From: Gemmatimonadaceae bacterium | Lineage (GTDB): Bacteria; Latescibacterota; UBA2968; UBA8231 | Assembly: GCA_026706075.1 (NCBI GenBank) | Contig: JAPOZM010000122.1 | Span: 62,001 to 126,000, forward strand | Direction of reading: 5' to 3' | Length of the DNA stretch: 64,000 nucleotides | Position numbers and translations under genes: made by a program | In this document: positions 10,158-18,717 of the stretch, in pieces | Position numbering within the stretch: position 1 is the first letter of the stretch | Layout of the letters: each line of letters starts with the position of its first letter | Notes under the pieces: model-generated | The model's input: only the letters and a program-made list of their open reading frames with translations | Told to the model about the DNA's origin: nothing | Databases searched by the model: none

Positions 10158-11573
10158 ATGGCACCGCGCAAGAGACCCCTCAACCTCGTCCTCTTCGGCG
10201 TCGACAGTCTGCGCGCCGACCACATGAGTTGCTACGGCTATCCGCGGCTGACGACCCCTCACATGGACCGCCTCGCCGGCGAGGGCGTCCTCTTCGAACG
10301 CAACTACTCGGCTCACATCCCCACCACCTCGGCCTACGCCTCCATGCTCACCGGCCTCGACTGCTTCTCCACCACCGTCGTCGCCCTGCGGCACAAGGGC
10401 GGTCTTCCCGACCACGTAGTCACGCTCCCGGAGATCCTGGGCGAGGCCGGATACGAGACGAGCTGCGTCGGCTTCAGCGGCAATGCCAGCTCGCGGGGGT
10501 TCGGCACCTACCTCGACTACCCGGCCTGGGGCAGCTGGAGCGAGGGCCGCAGCCCCAAGGCCGACCGACTCAACGACGTGGCCGTGCCGGAGCTCGAGCG
10601 CCTGGCCGCGGGAGGCAGGCCCTTCTTCCTCTTCCTGCGCCACATGGACCCCCACGCCCCCTATCTGCCGCCGGCCCCCTTCGAGCGCATGTTCTACTCC
10701 GGCGACGAGCTCGACCCGGCCAACCGCTCCATGGATCCGGTGATGGCCTTCAAGCCCTTCTGCGACTTCTTCGCCGACTGGATGCCGCCGGGGATCACCG
10801 ACGCCGACTACGTCACCGCCCAGTACGACGGCGCCGTGGCCTACATGGACGCCGCCATCCAGCGCCTGCTGACCCGCCTCGACGAGCTCGGCCTGCGCGA
10901 GAACACCCTGGTCGTCCTCAACGGCGACCACGGCGAAACCCTCTACGAGCACGAGTGCTGGTTCGACCACCACGGCCTCTACGAGAACACCCTCCACGTT
11001 CCCCTGATCCTGCGTCTCCCCGGACGGCTGCCGGAGGGCCGCCGCGTCGCCGGGTACAGCCTGCACCAGGATCTGGTGCCGACAATCCTGCAGTTGCTCC
11101 AGGTGCGCGGAGTGGAAATCGACTTCGACGGCGCCTCCCTGCTGCCGTTGATCGACGGCCGGCGGCCGAGCAACGCTTCCGAGTTCTACATCACCGAGTG
11201 CACGTGGATGCGCAAGCACGGCTGGCGCACACCGCAGTGGAAGCTGATCGTGGCCCTGGAGCCCGACTTCCACTTCAAGGCGGAGGTCGAGCTCTACAAC
11301 CTGGTCGAGGACCCCCTTGAGCAGAGGAACCTCGCGGGCCGTGAGAAGGGCGTGGTTGCCGCCCTGCGCGAGCGGCTCGAGAGCTGGGTCGCCCGGCGCG
11401 AGAGGGAGACGGGGCGCGTCAACCCCATGTACACCAACCTCGACTGGCACGGCTCGAAGACCCACCAGGGGCCCTTCACCTCGTCGCAGCAGGCCTACGA
11501 CACCCTGCACATCGGCTCGGTGGGCGCCGCCGACCGGCTGCAGGCCGGCGGCAGGAAGAGAGCCGCGCAGTAG
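10158..11573 (+). CDS. Sulfatase-fold hydrolase without the formylglycine cysteine
   Basis: This 471-residue cytoplasmic protein has the alkaline phosphatase/sulfatase fold: N-terminal metal site in LFGVDSLRADH, an HMDPHAPY block near 205, and the second metal site NGDHGETL. At the nucleophile loop, where sulfatases have C/S-x-P-S-R before the helix, it reads TTSAY before ASMLTG. Thr56 therefore sits at the Cys position and the Arg is Tyr. It cannot be activated by a formylglycine-generating enzyme; a Thr nucleophile, as in phosphoethanolamine transferases, is possible. There is no signal peptide. CAGGAG precedes the ATG at 10158, which I prefer over upstream in-frame starts. The substrate is unknown. 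Confidence 0.88.
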   Translation: MAPRKRPLNLVLFGVDSLRADHMSCYGYPRLTTPHMDRLAGEGVLFERNYSAHIPTTSAYASMLTGLDCFSTTVVALRHKGGLPDHVVTLPEILGEAGYETSCVGFSGNASSRGFGTYLDYPAWGSWSEGRSPKADRLNDVAVPELERLAAGGRPFFLFLRHMDPHAPYLPPAPFERMFYSGDELDPANRSMDPVMAFKPFCDFFADWMPPGITDADYVTAQYDGAVAYMDAAIQRLLTRLDELGLRENTLVVLNGDHGETLYEHECWFDHHGLYENTLHVPLILRLPGRLPEGRRVAGYSLHQDLVPTILQLLQVRGVEIDFDGASLLPLIDGRRPSNASEFYITECTWMRKHGWRTPQWKLIVALEPDFHFKAEVELYNLVEDPLEQRNLAGREKGVVAALRERLESWVARRERETGRVNPMYTNLDWHGSKTHQGPFTSSQQAYDTLHIGSVGAADRLQAGGRKRAAQ

Positions 11574-11596
11574 AGGCTGGCCGGCGGCTCCGGAGG

Positions 11597-12730
11597 TCAA
11601 CCCGGCCGGACCTCCTCGAAGGCCCAGTCGAGCCAGGGAGTGAGAGCCTCCATGTCGGAGGTCTCCACCGTTGAGCCGCCCCAGATGCGCAGGCCGGGAG
11701 GTGCGGCGCGGTACGACCCGATGTCGTAGGCGGCCCCCTCCCTCTCCAGCATCCGCACCAGATCCCTCGCCCGGCAGGCGCCGTCGACGACGCGCAGACA
11801 GATGGAGGTGCTCGAACGGGTCCGCGGGCGGCTGGCGAGGAAGTCGATCCAGTCCCGCGCCTCCGCCCAGGCCTCCAGGACCGCCAGGTTGGCGCGCGAG
11901 CGCCGCACCATCTCGGGCAGGCCGCCGATCGACTCCGCCCAGAGCAGCCCGTCGATGGCGTCCTCGACGCAGAGCATGGAAGGCGTGTTGATGGTGCGCC
12001 CCTCGAACAGCCCCTCGTCGAGGGCGCCGCCGGCGGTCATGCGGAACAGCTTCGGCAGCGGCCATGGAGGGGTGTAGGAGAGTAGCCGCTCCACCGCCCG
12101 CGGACCGAGGACCAGCATGCCGTGGGCGGCCTCGCCCCCCATCACCTTCTGCCAGGACCAGGTGACGACGTCGAGCTTCTCCCAAGGCAGGTCAATGGCG
12201 AAGGCGGCCGACGTGGCGTCGCAGATCGTCAGGCCCCGGCGATTGGGGGCGATCCAGTCCGCGTCCGGGACCCGGACCCCCGATGTCGTGCCGTTCCAGG
12301 TGAAGACCACGTCGCGGTCTCCGTCCACCTGACGCAGGTCCGGCAGCTCGCCGTAGTCCGCCACCAGTGGCCGCACGTCGGAGAGGGGCAGCTGGCGGGT
12401 CAGGTCCGTCACCCATCCCCGGCCGAAACTCTCCCAGGCCAGCACGTCGACCCCCCTCGGGCCGAGGAGGGACCAGAGGGCCATCTCCACGGCGCCCGTG
12501 TCCGAAGCGGGGACCACGGCGACGCGGTGATCGGCGGGCACGCCGAGAACGGCCCGGCTGCGCTCGATGACCTCCCGCAGCCGCCCCTCGGCGGCGGCCC
12601 CTCGGTGGGAGCGCCCCATCATGGCCCCCGCCAGGGACTCGAGGGACCACCCCGGCCGCTTGGCGCAGGGGCCGGAGGAGAAGCACGGGTTGCCCGGCCT
12701 CCTCTCCGGCCTCGGCCGCTCAGTCGACAT
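11597..12730 (-). CDS. serC: Phosphoserine aminotransferase (SerC type 2)
   Basis: This 377-residue class V PLP aminotransferase begins with NPCFSSGPCAKRPGW, characteristic of the alpha-proteobacterial/methanosarcinal SerC branch. The PLP lysine lies in VTWSWQKVMGGEAAHG near residue 200, and the C-terminal RIWGGSTVE holds the substrate-contact Arg. It converts 3-phosphohydroxypyruvate plus glutamate to phosphoserine. The gene starts inside the last 11 bases of the mutarotase-like gene, so it is the last member of the HP-glcD-glcF-rhaM-serC string. serA and serB are not in the window. Confidence 0.93.
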   Translation of the reverse strand: MSTERPRPERRPGNPCFSSGPCAKRPGWSLESLAGAMMGRSHRGAAAEGRLREVIERSRAVLGVPADHRVAVVPASDTGAVEMALWSLLGPRGVDVLAWESFGRGWVTDLTRQLPLSDVRPLVADYGELPDLRQVDGDRDVVFTWNGTTSGVRVPDADWIAPNRRGLTICDATSAAFAIDLPWEKLDVVTWSWQKVMGGEAAHGMLVLGPRAVERLLSYTPPWPLPKLFRMTAGGALDEGLFEGRTINTPSMLCVEDAIDGLLWAESIGGLPEMVRRSRANLAVLEAWAEARDWIDFLASRPRTRSSTSICLRVVDGACRARDLVRMLEREGAAYDIGSYRAAPPGLRIWGGSTVETSDMEALTPWLDWAFEEVRPG

Positions 12731-13067
12731 GGTCCCGCAGGTCGAAGACGCACTCCATGGAGGCCCACCACTCCCCCTCGGCCGCCTCGGGCACCCGCTC
12801 CTGGAAGGTGCGCATGAGCTCGTCCCACTCGGCCGCCCTGGGGTTCCGCTCCACGTAGCGGGCGAAGTCCCGGGCCGGGTCGAAATCGTCGGTCGTCGTC
12901 ATGTGCATGAACATGCGCCGGCCCAGCAGGTAGATGAGCATCCCTTCGATTCCCACCTCCTTCAGGCCCTGGAGCGGCTCGGGCCACGGGCGGCGGTGGT
13001 ACTCCTTGTAGCGCTCGATGATCTCCGGATCGTCCCTCAGGTTCAGGGTCAGTGCGTAGTGTTTCAT
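12720..13067 (-). CDS. L-rhamnose mutarotase family protein
   Basis: This 115-residue protein matches the RhaM/DUF718 family of dimeric alpha-beta barrel mutarotases. It has YKEYHRRPWPE near residue 20, with the conserved His and the WPE motif, then GIEGMLIYLLGRRMFMHM, a Phe/Asp-rich middle and the terminal W-rich strand. Family members interconvert anomers of L-rhamnose or L-fucose. No rhamnose genes are nearby; the gene is coupled to glcF by an ATGA overlap and to serC by an 11-base overlap. Its substrate may therefore be something else, and I leave the symbol blank. Confidence 0.85.
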   Translation of the reverse strand: MKHYALTLNLRDDPEIIERYKEYHRRPWPEPLQGLKEVGIEGMLIYLLGRRMFMHMTTTDDFDPARDFARYVERNPRAAEWDELMRTFQERVPEAAEGEWWASMECVFDLRDHVD

Positions 13068-14398
13068 CGCTCCTCCTTCTCTGCGCGATAGGCCGCCGCC
13101 AGCAGCGACACGGGGTGCTCCACCCGGACCGTCTCTCCCCGCTGGCGCAGGCCGACCTCGATCTGCACGGCGCAGCCCGGGTTGGCGGTGGCCACCACCT
13201 CGGCGCCGGTGGCGGCCAGGTGTCCCAGCTTGCGCTCCAGGAGCGCCGCCGACATCTCCGGCTGCGTGATGTTGTAGATCCCTGCCGAGCCGCAGCACCA
13301 GTCCGACTCGGCCAGCTCCACCAGCTCCAGCCCCGGGATGGCGGCCAGGATCTCCCGGGGCTGCTGACTCACCCCCTGGCCGTGCTTCAGGTGGCAGGAC
13401 TCGTGGCAGGTGACGCGCAGGAGGCCGCCGCCGGCGCCTTGCAGGGCGGCCCGGGGGGGCCTCGGGCCGACCTCGGCCAGCAGCTCGTGCACGTCCCGGA
13501 CCTTGCGGGCCCACTCCGCGGCGCGGCCCCGGTAGACGGGGTCCCCGGCCAGCAGCCGGTCGTAGTGCTTCACGTGGGAGCCGCAGCCGCCGGCGTTGAC
13601 GACGACGGCGTCGAGGCGGTCCAGGTCGAAGGCGTCGAGGTTTGACCGCCCCAGCCCCCGCGCCGCTTCGATCTCGCCGTTGTGGCCGTGCAGGGAGCCG
13701 CAGCACTGCTGCCCCGGAGGCACCGCCACCTCGCAGCCGTTGGCCTGCAGGACCTCGATGGTGTCCGCGTTGACGTGGGAGAAGGCGAGGTCCTGCACGC
13801 AGCCGCTGACCAGGCCGACACGCTTCGACGGCACCTTCGGATTGCGGGCCTCGTAGCGGCGGGTGAACAGCTCATGGGTGAACCGGGGGCTGACGCGCGG
13901 CGTCAGCGGCTCCAGCTCGCGCAGACGCCGCGGCGCCAGCCGCAGCAGTCCCAGGCCGCGCACGGTCCGCTCGAACCCCCAGCGCTGGTAGATGCGCAGC
14001 AGGCGGCCGAAGAGATGCAGCCGCCGCCGGGAGGTGAACAGCCACCGGAGGATGACGCCGCGCAACGCCGAACGACCGGGAGCCTCCAGGACGCCGCTGC
14101 GCTCCACCTCCGCCCGCGCCGTCTCGATGAGCCGCGCGTAGTCGACGCCGGCGGGACAGGCGGTCTGGCAGGCCAGGCAGCCGAGACAGAAGTACATCTC
14201 GTCGGCGAAAGTCTCCCCCACCTCCAGGCGGCCCTCGGCGACGGCCCGCATCATGGCGATCCGCCCCCTGGGAGAGGAGCGCTCTCTCAGGCTGGCGTCG
14301 TACGTGGGGCAGGTGGGCAGGCACATGCCGCAGTGCATGCACTGCTGAAGGACGGAGAAGTCGAGGCCGCGCAGCAGGTTCGGATCGGCCGGTTCCAC
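13064..14398 (-). CDS. glcF: Glycolate oxidase iron-sulfur subunit
   Basis: This 444-residue protein has two 4Fe-4S ferredoxin motifs at the N-terminus (CMHCGMCLPTCP near 20 and CLGCLACQTACP near 71). Two CCG domains follow (GQQCCGSLHGH and SDWCCGSAG), the GlcF/lactate-utilisation layout. GlcF passes electrons from the GlcD flavin toward the membrane quinone pool during oxidation of glycolate (or D-lactate) to glyoxylate. The start lies 3 bases after the glcD stop. A separate glcE gene is missing from the cluster, so a two-subunit enzyme is implied; a related 2-hydroxyacid is possible as substrate. Confidence 0.92.
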   Translation of the reverse strand: MEPADPNLLRGLDFSVLQQCMHCGMCLPTCPTYDASLRERSSPRGRIAMMRAVAEGRLEVGETFADEMYFCLGCLACQTACPAGVDYARLIETARAEVERSGVLEAPGRSALRGVILRWLFTSRRRLHLFGRLLRIYQRWGFERTVRGLGLLRLAPRRLRELEPLTPRVSPRFTHELFTRRYEARNPKVPSKRVGLVSGCVQDLAFSHVNADTIEVLQANGCEVAVPPGQQCCGSLHGHNGEIEAARGLGRSNLDAFDLDRLDAVVVNAGGCGSHVKHYDRLLAGDPVYRGRAAEWARKVRDVHELLAEVGPRPPRAALQGAGGGLLRVTCHESCHLKHGQGVSQQPREILAAIPGLELVELAESDWCCGSAGIYNITQPEMSAALLERKLGHLAATGAEVVATANPGCAVQIEVGLRQRGETVRVEHPVSLLAAAYRAEKEER

Positions 14399-14401
14399 GG
14401 A

Positions 14402-15790
14402 TCAGTCGAAGATCTTGCCGGGATTGAGGATTCCCGCGGGGTCGAAGGCGGCTTTCAGACGCCGCATCGCCGCCAGGGGAACGGCGCCGACAGCGTCGGG
14501 CAGGAAGGGTTTCTTGGCGAGCCCGACGCCGTGCTCCCCGGTGATCGTGCCGCCCATATCGACGGCGGCCTGGAAGACCTCCCGCATCGCCCCCTCGACT
14601 CGCTCCATGGCCGCGGCGTCGCGCTCGTCGGCCAGGAAGGTGGGGTGGAGGTTGCCGTCTCCCATGTGCCCGAAGGTGCCGATCGTCACCCCGTGGTCGC
14701 GGGCGACGCGCTGGATCTCGGCTACCATGCGGGCGAGCTCGCTGCGGGGCACGGTGACGTCCTCGAGGATCACGGTGGGCGCCCGCCGGGCCAGGGCGCT
14801 GAAGGCCGTCCTGCGGGCGCCGGCCAGCTGCGCCGCCTCTGCCTCCGACGCCGCCCGGCGGACCTCGCGGGCCCCCTGGCCGCGGGCGATCTCCTCCACC
14901 CGGGCGGCCTGCTCCTCCACCTCGCCCGGATGGCCGTCGACCTCCATCAGGGTCACCGCCTCCACGTCGGTGGGCAGCCCGATGCGGGCGTAACCCTCGA
15001 CGCACTCCACCGTGGTCCGGTCGAGGAACTCCAGGGTGCACGGGATGATGCGGGCCCGGATGACGGCCGAGATGGTCTCGGCGGCGTCGGTCATGCGGTC
15101 GAAGAGTCCCAGGAGGGTTGCCCGGGCCGCCGGGGCCGGGATCAGCTTGAGAGTGATCCGCGTGATGATCCCGAGGCTGCCCTCCGAGCCGATGAACAGG
15201 TCGCGCAGGGAGAAGCCGGCCACATCCTTGACGCACCGGGTCCCGGTCTCCAGAACGGTGCCGTCGGCGAGGACGACCTGCAGGGCCATGACGTAGTCCC
15301 GGGTGACGCCGTACTTCAGCCCCCGCAGGCCGCCGGAGTTGTTGGCAACGTTGCCGCCGATGGTGGAGATCTTGATCGAGCCGGGGTCGGGCGGGTAGAA
15401 CAGGCCGGCCGCCGCCGCCTCGTCGGCCACCCGCTGAGTGAGCACTCCGGGCTCGACGACGATGGCGAGGTTCGCGGCGTCGACCTCCAGGATGCGGTCG
15501 AGTTTGACCAGGCACACCACCAGGCTGCCCTCGGATGGCACCGACCCGCCGGCCAGTCCCGTGCCGGAGCCGCGGGTGACGACCGGCACGCCGTGGCGAC
15601 TGGCCAGGGCTGCGACCTGGGCCACCTGCTCCACGCGCTCGGGCAGGACGACGCACGCCGGCGGCTGACGCAGAGTGGCGGTGCCGTCGAAGGCGTACAC
15701 GCCCAGCTCCTCGGGGTCGGTCAGCACTGCTCCGTCGCCGCAGATCCGGCGCAGGGCGGCGAGAAAGGCGGGATCGTCCGCCGCGGTCAC
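14402..15790 (-). CDS. glcD: Glycolate oxidase FAD subunit
   Basis: This 462-residue FAD-linked oxidase has the PCMH FAD-binding domain at the front (TRGSGTGLAGG near 82, then the PDPGSIKISTIGGNVANNSGG-type loop). The C-terminal FAD-oxidase domain has HMGDGNLHP and the ending GEHGVGLAKK...NPGKIFD. It oxidises glycolate, or a similar 2-hydroxyacid such as D-lactate. The start is a GTG overlapping the stop of the histidine phosphatase gene as GTGA; the open frame upstream of it is the shadow of that gene. It is coupled to glcF downstream. Confidence 0.93.
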   Translation of the reverse strand: MTAADDPAFLAALRRICGDGAVLTDPEELGVYAFDGTATLRQPPACVVLPERVEQVAQVAALASRHGVPVVTRGSGTGLAGGSVPSEGSLVVCLVKLDRILEVDAANLAIVVEPGVLTQRVADEAAAAGLFYPPDPGSIKISTIGGNVANNSGGLRGLKYGVTRDYVMALQVVLADGTVLETGTRCVKDVAGFSLRDLFIGSEGSLGIITRITLKLIPAPAARATLLGLFDRMTDAAETISAVIRARIIPCTLEFLDRTTVECVEGYARIGLPTDVEAVTLMEVDGHPGEVEEQAARVEEIARGQGAREVRRAASEAEAAQLAGARRTAFSALARRAPTVILEDVTVPRSELARMVAEIQRVARDHGVTIGTFGHMGDGNLHPTFLADERDAAAMERVEGAMREVFQAAVDMGGTITGEHGVGLAKKPFLPDAVGAVPLAAMRRLKAAFDPAGILNPGKIFD

Positions 15791-16467
15791 AGGTGCTCGC
15801 AGCGGTTCAGGTAGCGGACCACGCAGCCGTCGGGGCCGAGGCGGAACCGGGTGATGGCCGTGTTCTGGTGACTGTAGGAGAGGCCCAGGCTGGGCAGCTG
15901 ATCGGTGAGGGCCTTGACCAGCCCACTCATGAAGTCGCCATGCGTGACGATGCCCAGGCGCTCGGGGGGCTCCCCGCTCCCGGAGCCCCGCCGGGCCCGC
16001 TCCTGCAACTCCTGGGCCACGGCGATGGCCCGGCCCCTGCCGGCGTGCTTGGGTTCCTGCCCGCCAGGCCACCAGCCCTGCTCTCCGACGCCCTCGGGCA
16101 GCCCCACCCCGGGAAAGTCGTTCCGGATCTCGTCGCGCGTCATCCCGTGCAGGTCGCCCTTACCCTCCAGCCAGATGCCGCCCACCTCGTGGATGTCGAT
16201 CCAGACCTCGGGTGCGATGCCCAGGGCCGCGGCGATCGGTTGCGCCGTCTGCAGGGCCCGCCGCATGGCGCTGCAGTAGAGGCTGTCCAGGGCGGGCCGG
16301 CCGTCCCGCTCGGCGGGGTCGAGGTGTCCGCAGCGGGCCAGGTGCGAGGCCACCCGCTCGGCCTGCTCCTCTCCGAGACCGGTCAGGGGCGGGTCCGAGA
16401 CCCGCCGGGAGCCGTCCTCCAGGGCGTTGTTGTACGACTCTCCATGGCGAATCAGGAACAGATCCAT
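15787..16467 (-). CDS. Histidine phosphatase family protein (phosphoglycerate mutase-like)
   Basis: This 226-residue member of the branch-1 histidine phosphatases has the catalytic LIRHGES at residues 5-11, the second Arg/Glu region in SAMRRALQTAQ, and the second catalytic His in VTHGDFMSG near 178. The family includes cofactor-dependent phosphoglycerate mutases and many small-molecule phosphatases. It heads the operon ahead of glcD-glcF, which would fit release of glycolate from 2-phosphoglycolate, but that is inference from position. A 100-base divergent interval separates it from pepA. Confidence 0.88.
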   Translation of the reverse strand: MDLFLIRHGESYNNALEDGSRRVSDPPLTGLGEEQAERVASHLARCGHLDPAERDGRPALDSLYCSAMRRALQTAQPIAAALGIAPEVWIDIHEVGGIWLEGKGDLHGMTRDEIRNDFPGVGLPEGVGEQGWWPGGQEPKHAGRGRAIAVAQELQERARRGSGSGEPPERLGIVTHGDFMSGLVKALTDQLPSLGLSYSHQNTAITRFRLGPDGCVVRYLNRCEHL

Positions 16468-16566
16468 CGCATCGTCATCCGTCTTGTGCAGGTTAAGGCC
16501 GGGCCCCGTTGCCTGACGGTCGGGAGCCGCCGTAGGTTACGCGCCCTTCACCGATCGAGGGAGCGC

Positions 16567-18078
16567 ATGAACATAACCGTTCGCCAGGGCGAGATACAGA
16601 AGACGAGGACCGAGGCGATCGTCGTCAACCTCTTCCAGGGAGCGAAGCCCGGCGGGGCCACGGCCGCCGTCGACGCCGAGCTCGGCGGCCTCATCGGGCG
16701 CGTCGTCGACAGCGGCGACTTCACGGGAGAGAAGAACCGCACCCTGCTGCTCTACCCCGACGCCCTGGCGGCGCGGCGGGTGCTGCTGGTCGGCCTCGGC
16801 CGGCAGGAGGACTTCGACCTGGAGACGGCGCGTCAGGCCGCCGGCACCGCGGCTCGCAGGCTCCAGGAGCTGGGCGTTGAGAAGGCGGCCACGGTGCTCC
16901 ACGGAGCCGGTGCCGGGGGCCTGGAGGCCGAGGAGGCGGCCCAGGCGGTGGCCGAGGCCAGCATCCTCGCCTGTTACCGCTTCGACGAGCACAGGTCCAG
17001 CCCCGAGGAGCGCAAGGCGCTGCGCCAGTTGACCGTGGTCGAGTTCGACGGGGGCCGGCTGGCGGCGGTGCGGCGCGGCGTGCGCATGGGACGGTGGATC
17101 GCCGAGGGCACCTGCCTGGCCCGGGACCTCGTCAACCATCCGGGCAATACGGCGACGCCCTCCTTCCTGGCGAGCCGGGCGCGCGCCCTGGCCCGCCGGC
17201 ACGAAGGACTGCGCTGCCGCGTCCTCGACGAAGGGGCCATGCGCAAGGAGGGGATGGGCGCCATCCTCGGAGTCTCGGCGGGCAGCGCCGAGCCGGCGAA
17301 GCTCATCATCCTCGAGCATGGACTGAGTCCCCGCCGCCGCGGGGCTCGGCGGCGGAAGCCCCTCGTCTTCGTCGGCAAGGGGGTCACCTTCGACTCCGGC
17401 GGCATCTCCATCAAGCCGGGCAGCGGCATGGCCGACATGAAGATGGACATGTCCGGCGCCGCCGCGGTGATCGGCGCCATGGAGGTCGTGGCCCGGGCGG
17501 GCCTCGCACACCCCGTGGTCGGCATCGTCCCGGCCACCGAGAACCTCCTCGACGGCAAGGCCTACAAACCCGGGGACGTGCTCACGACGATGGCGGGAAA
17601 GACGATCGAGATCGACAACACCGACGCCGAGGGCCGCCTGATCCTGGCCGACGCCCTTACGTACGCCCAGCGCTATGAGCCCGAGGGAATCGTCGACCTG
17701 GCCACCCTCACCGGCGCCTGCGTCATCGCCCTGGGGTCCCACGCCAGCGGCCTCATGGCCAACGACGACGGGCTGGCGGACCGGGTCGAGGCGGCGGCCT
17801 CGGCGACGGCGGAAAGGGTCTGGCGCCTGCCCTTGTGGCCGGAGTACCGGAGGCAGATTCGCAGCCAGGTGGCGGACATGAAGAACACGGGCGGACGCGA
17901 GGGCGGCGCGATCACGGCGGCGGCCCTGCTGGCCGAGTTCGCCGGCGACACCCCCTGGGTCCACCTCGACATCGCCGGCACCGCCTGGACCGACAGGGCC
18001 AGGGCCTATGTGCCGAGAGGCGGCGTCGGCGTGGGCGTCCGCCTGCTGGTCGAGCTGGCCCGGCGGAGCCGGAAGTGA
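16567..18078 (+). CDS. pepA: Leucyl aminopeptidase (M17)
   Basis: This 503-residue protein has the M17 two-domain layout. The C-terminal catalytic half carries GKGVTFDSGGISIKP (metal Lys and Asp), MKMDMSGAAAV, and the family signature NTDAEGRL with metal ligands Asp and Glu, followed by the active-site Arg. These cytosolic hexamers release N-terminal residues from peptides and use two metal ions. ATG 16567 with GAGGG just upstream gives the expected N-terminus. dcd follows 58 bases after the stop on the same strand. Confidence 0.95.
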   Translation: MNITVRQGEIQKTRTEAIVVNLFQGAKPGGATAAVDAELGGLIGRVVDSGDFTGEKNRTLLLYPDALAARRVLLVGLGRQEDFDLETARQAAGTAARRLQELGVEKAATVLHGAGAGGLEAEEAAQAVAEASILACYRFDEHRSSPEERKALRQLTVVEFDGGRLAAVRRGVRMGRWIAEGTCLARDLVNHPGNTATPSFLASRARALARRHEGLRCRVLDEGAMRKEGMGAILGVSAGSAEPAKLIILEHGLSPRRRGARRRKPLVFVGKGVTFDSGGISIKPGSGMADMKMDMSGAAAVIGAMEVVARAGLAHPVVGIVPATENLLDGKAYKPGDVLTTMAGKTIEIDNTDAEGRLILADALTYAQRYEPEGIVDLATLTGACVIALGSHASGLMANDDGLADRVEAAASATAERVWRLPLWPEYRRQIRSQVADMKNTGGREGGAITAAALLAEFAGDTPWVHLDIAGTAWTDRARAYVPRGGVGVGVRLLVELARRSRK

Positions 18079-18136
18079 CGGCTCCCGGCCCCGGGGCCCG
18101 GGAGGTCCGCAGAACCGACGCGGAGCCGAGCCGCGC

Positions 18137-18670
18137 ATGATCCTCTCCGACGCCAGCCTGCGGCAGCTGCTGGCCTCGGGGAAGCTGAGCATCGACCCTC
18201 TCGACGACGACCAGATCCAGCCCGCCTCCGTCGATCTGCGGCTCTCCGACCACTTCCTCAAGGTGGACGAGAATCGCCTGGAGGCGATCCGCCTGGACAG
18301 GGAGGTTCCCTACCAGGAGCTGACCCAGAAGCAGATCGTCATCCCCCCGCACTCCTTCCTCCTCGCCACCACCCGCGAGCGGATCCGCCTGCCCGACGAC
18401 GTGACCGCCTTCGTCGAGGGCCGCAGCTCCATCGGCCGCATCGGGCTGTTCATCCAGAACGCGGGATGGGTCGATCCCGGGTTCCAGGGGAGCCTGACCC
18501 TCGAGCTGTTCAACTCCAACCGCCTGCCCATCCGCTTGCAGGAGGGCCGCCGGATCTGCCAGCTCGTCTTCGCCCGCATGGACCGCGCCGCCACGCGGCC
18601 CTACGACGGCAAGTACCAGAACCAGGCACGGGCCACGGGCAGCCGCATCGGCCTCGATCCGGACCGCTGA
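18137..18670 (+). CDS. dcd: dCTP deaminase
   Basis: This 177-residue trimeric dUTPase-fold enzyme begins MILSDASLRQLL and carries QPASVDLRLS, the active-site VEGRSSIGRIGL with the catalytic Glu, DPGFQGSLTLELFN, and the C-terminal YDGKYQNQ / SRI closing loop. It converts dCTP to dUTP for dTMP synthesis. The length fits the shorter deaminase group. Whether it also cleaves dUTP, as bifunctional archaeal forms do, cannot be told from sequence. It lies between pepA and a membrane glycosyltransferase, with no functional link to either. Confidence 0.94.
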   Translation: MILSDASLRQLLASGKLSIDPLDDDQIQPASVDLRLSDHFLKVDENRLEAIRLDREVPYQELTQKQIVIPPHSFLLATTRERIRLPDDVTAFVEGRSSIGRIGLFIQNAGWVDPGFQGSLTLELFNSNRLPIRLQEGRRICQLVFARMDRAATRPYDGKYQNQARATGSRIGLDPDR

Positions 18671-18717
18671 CGCCGACGGCAAGGCGCCCCTCCCTGCAGA
18701 TGTCCTGAAGGTCGTCG

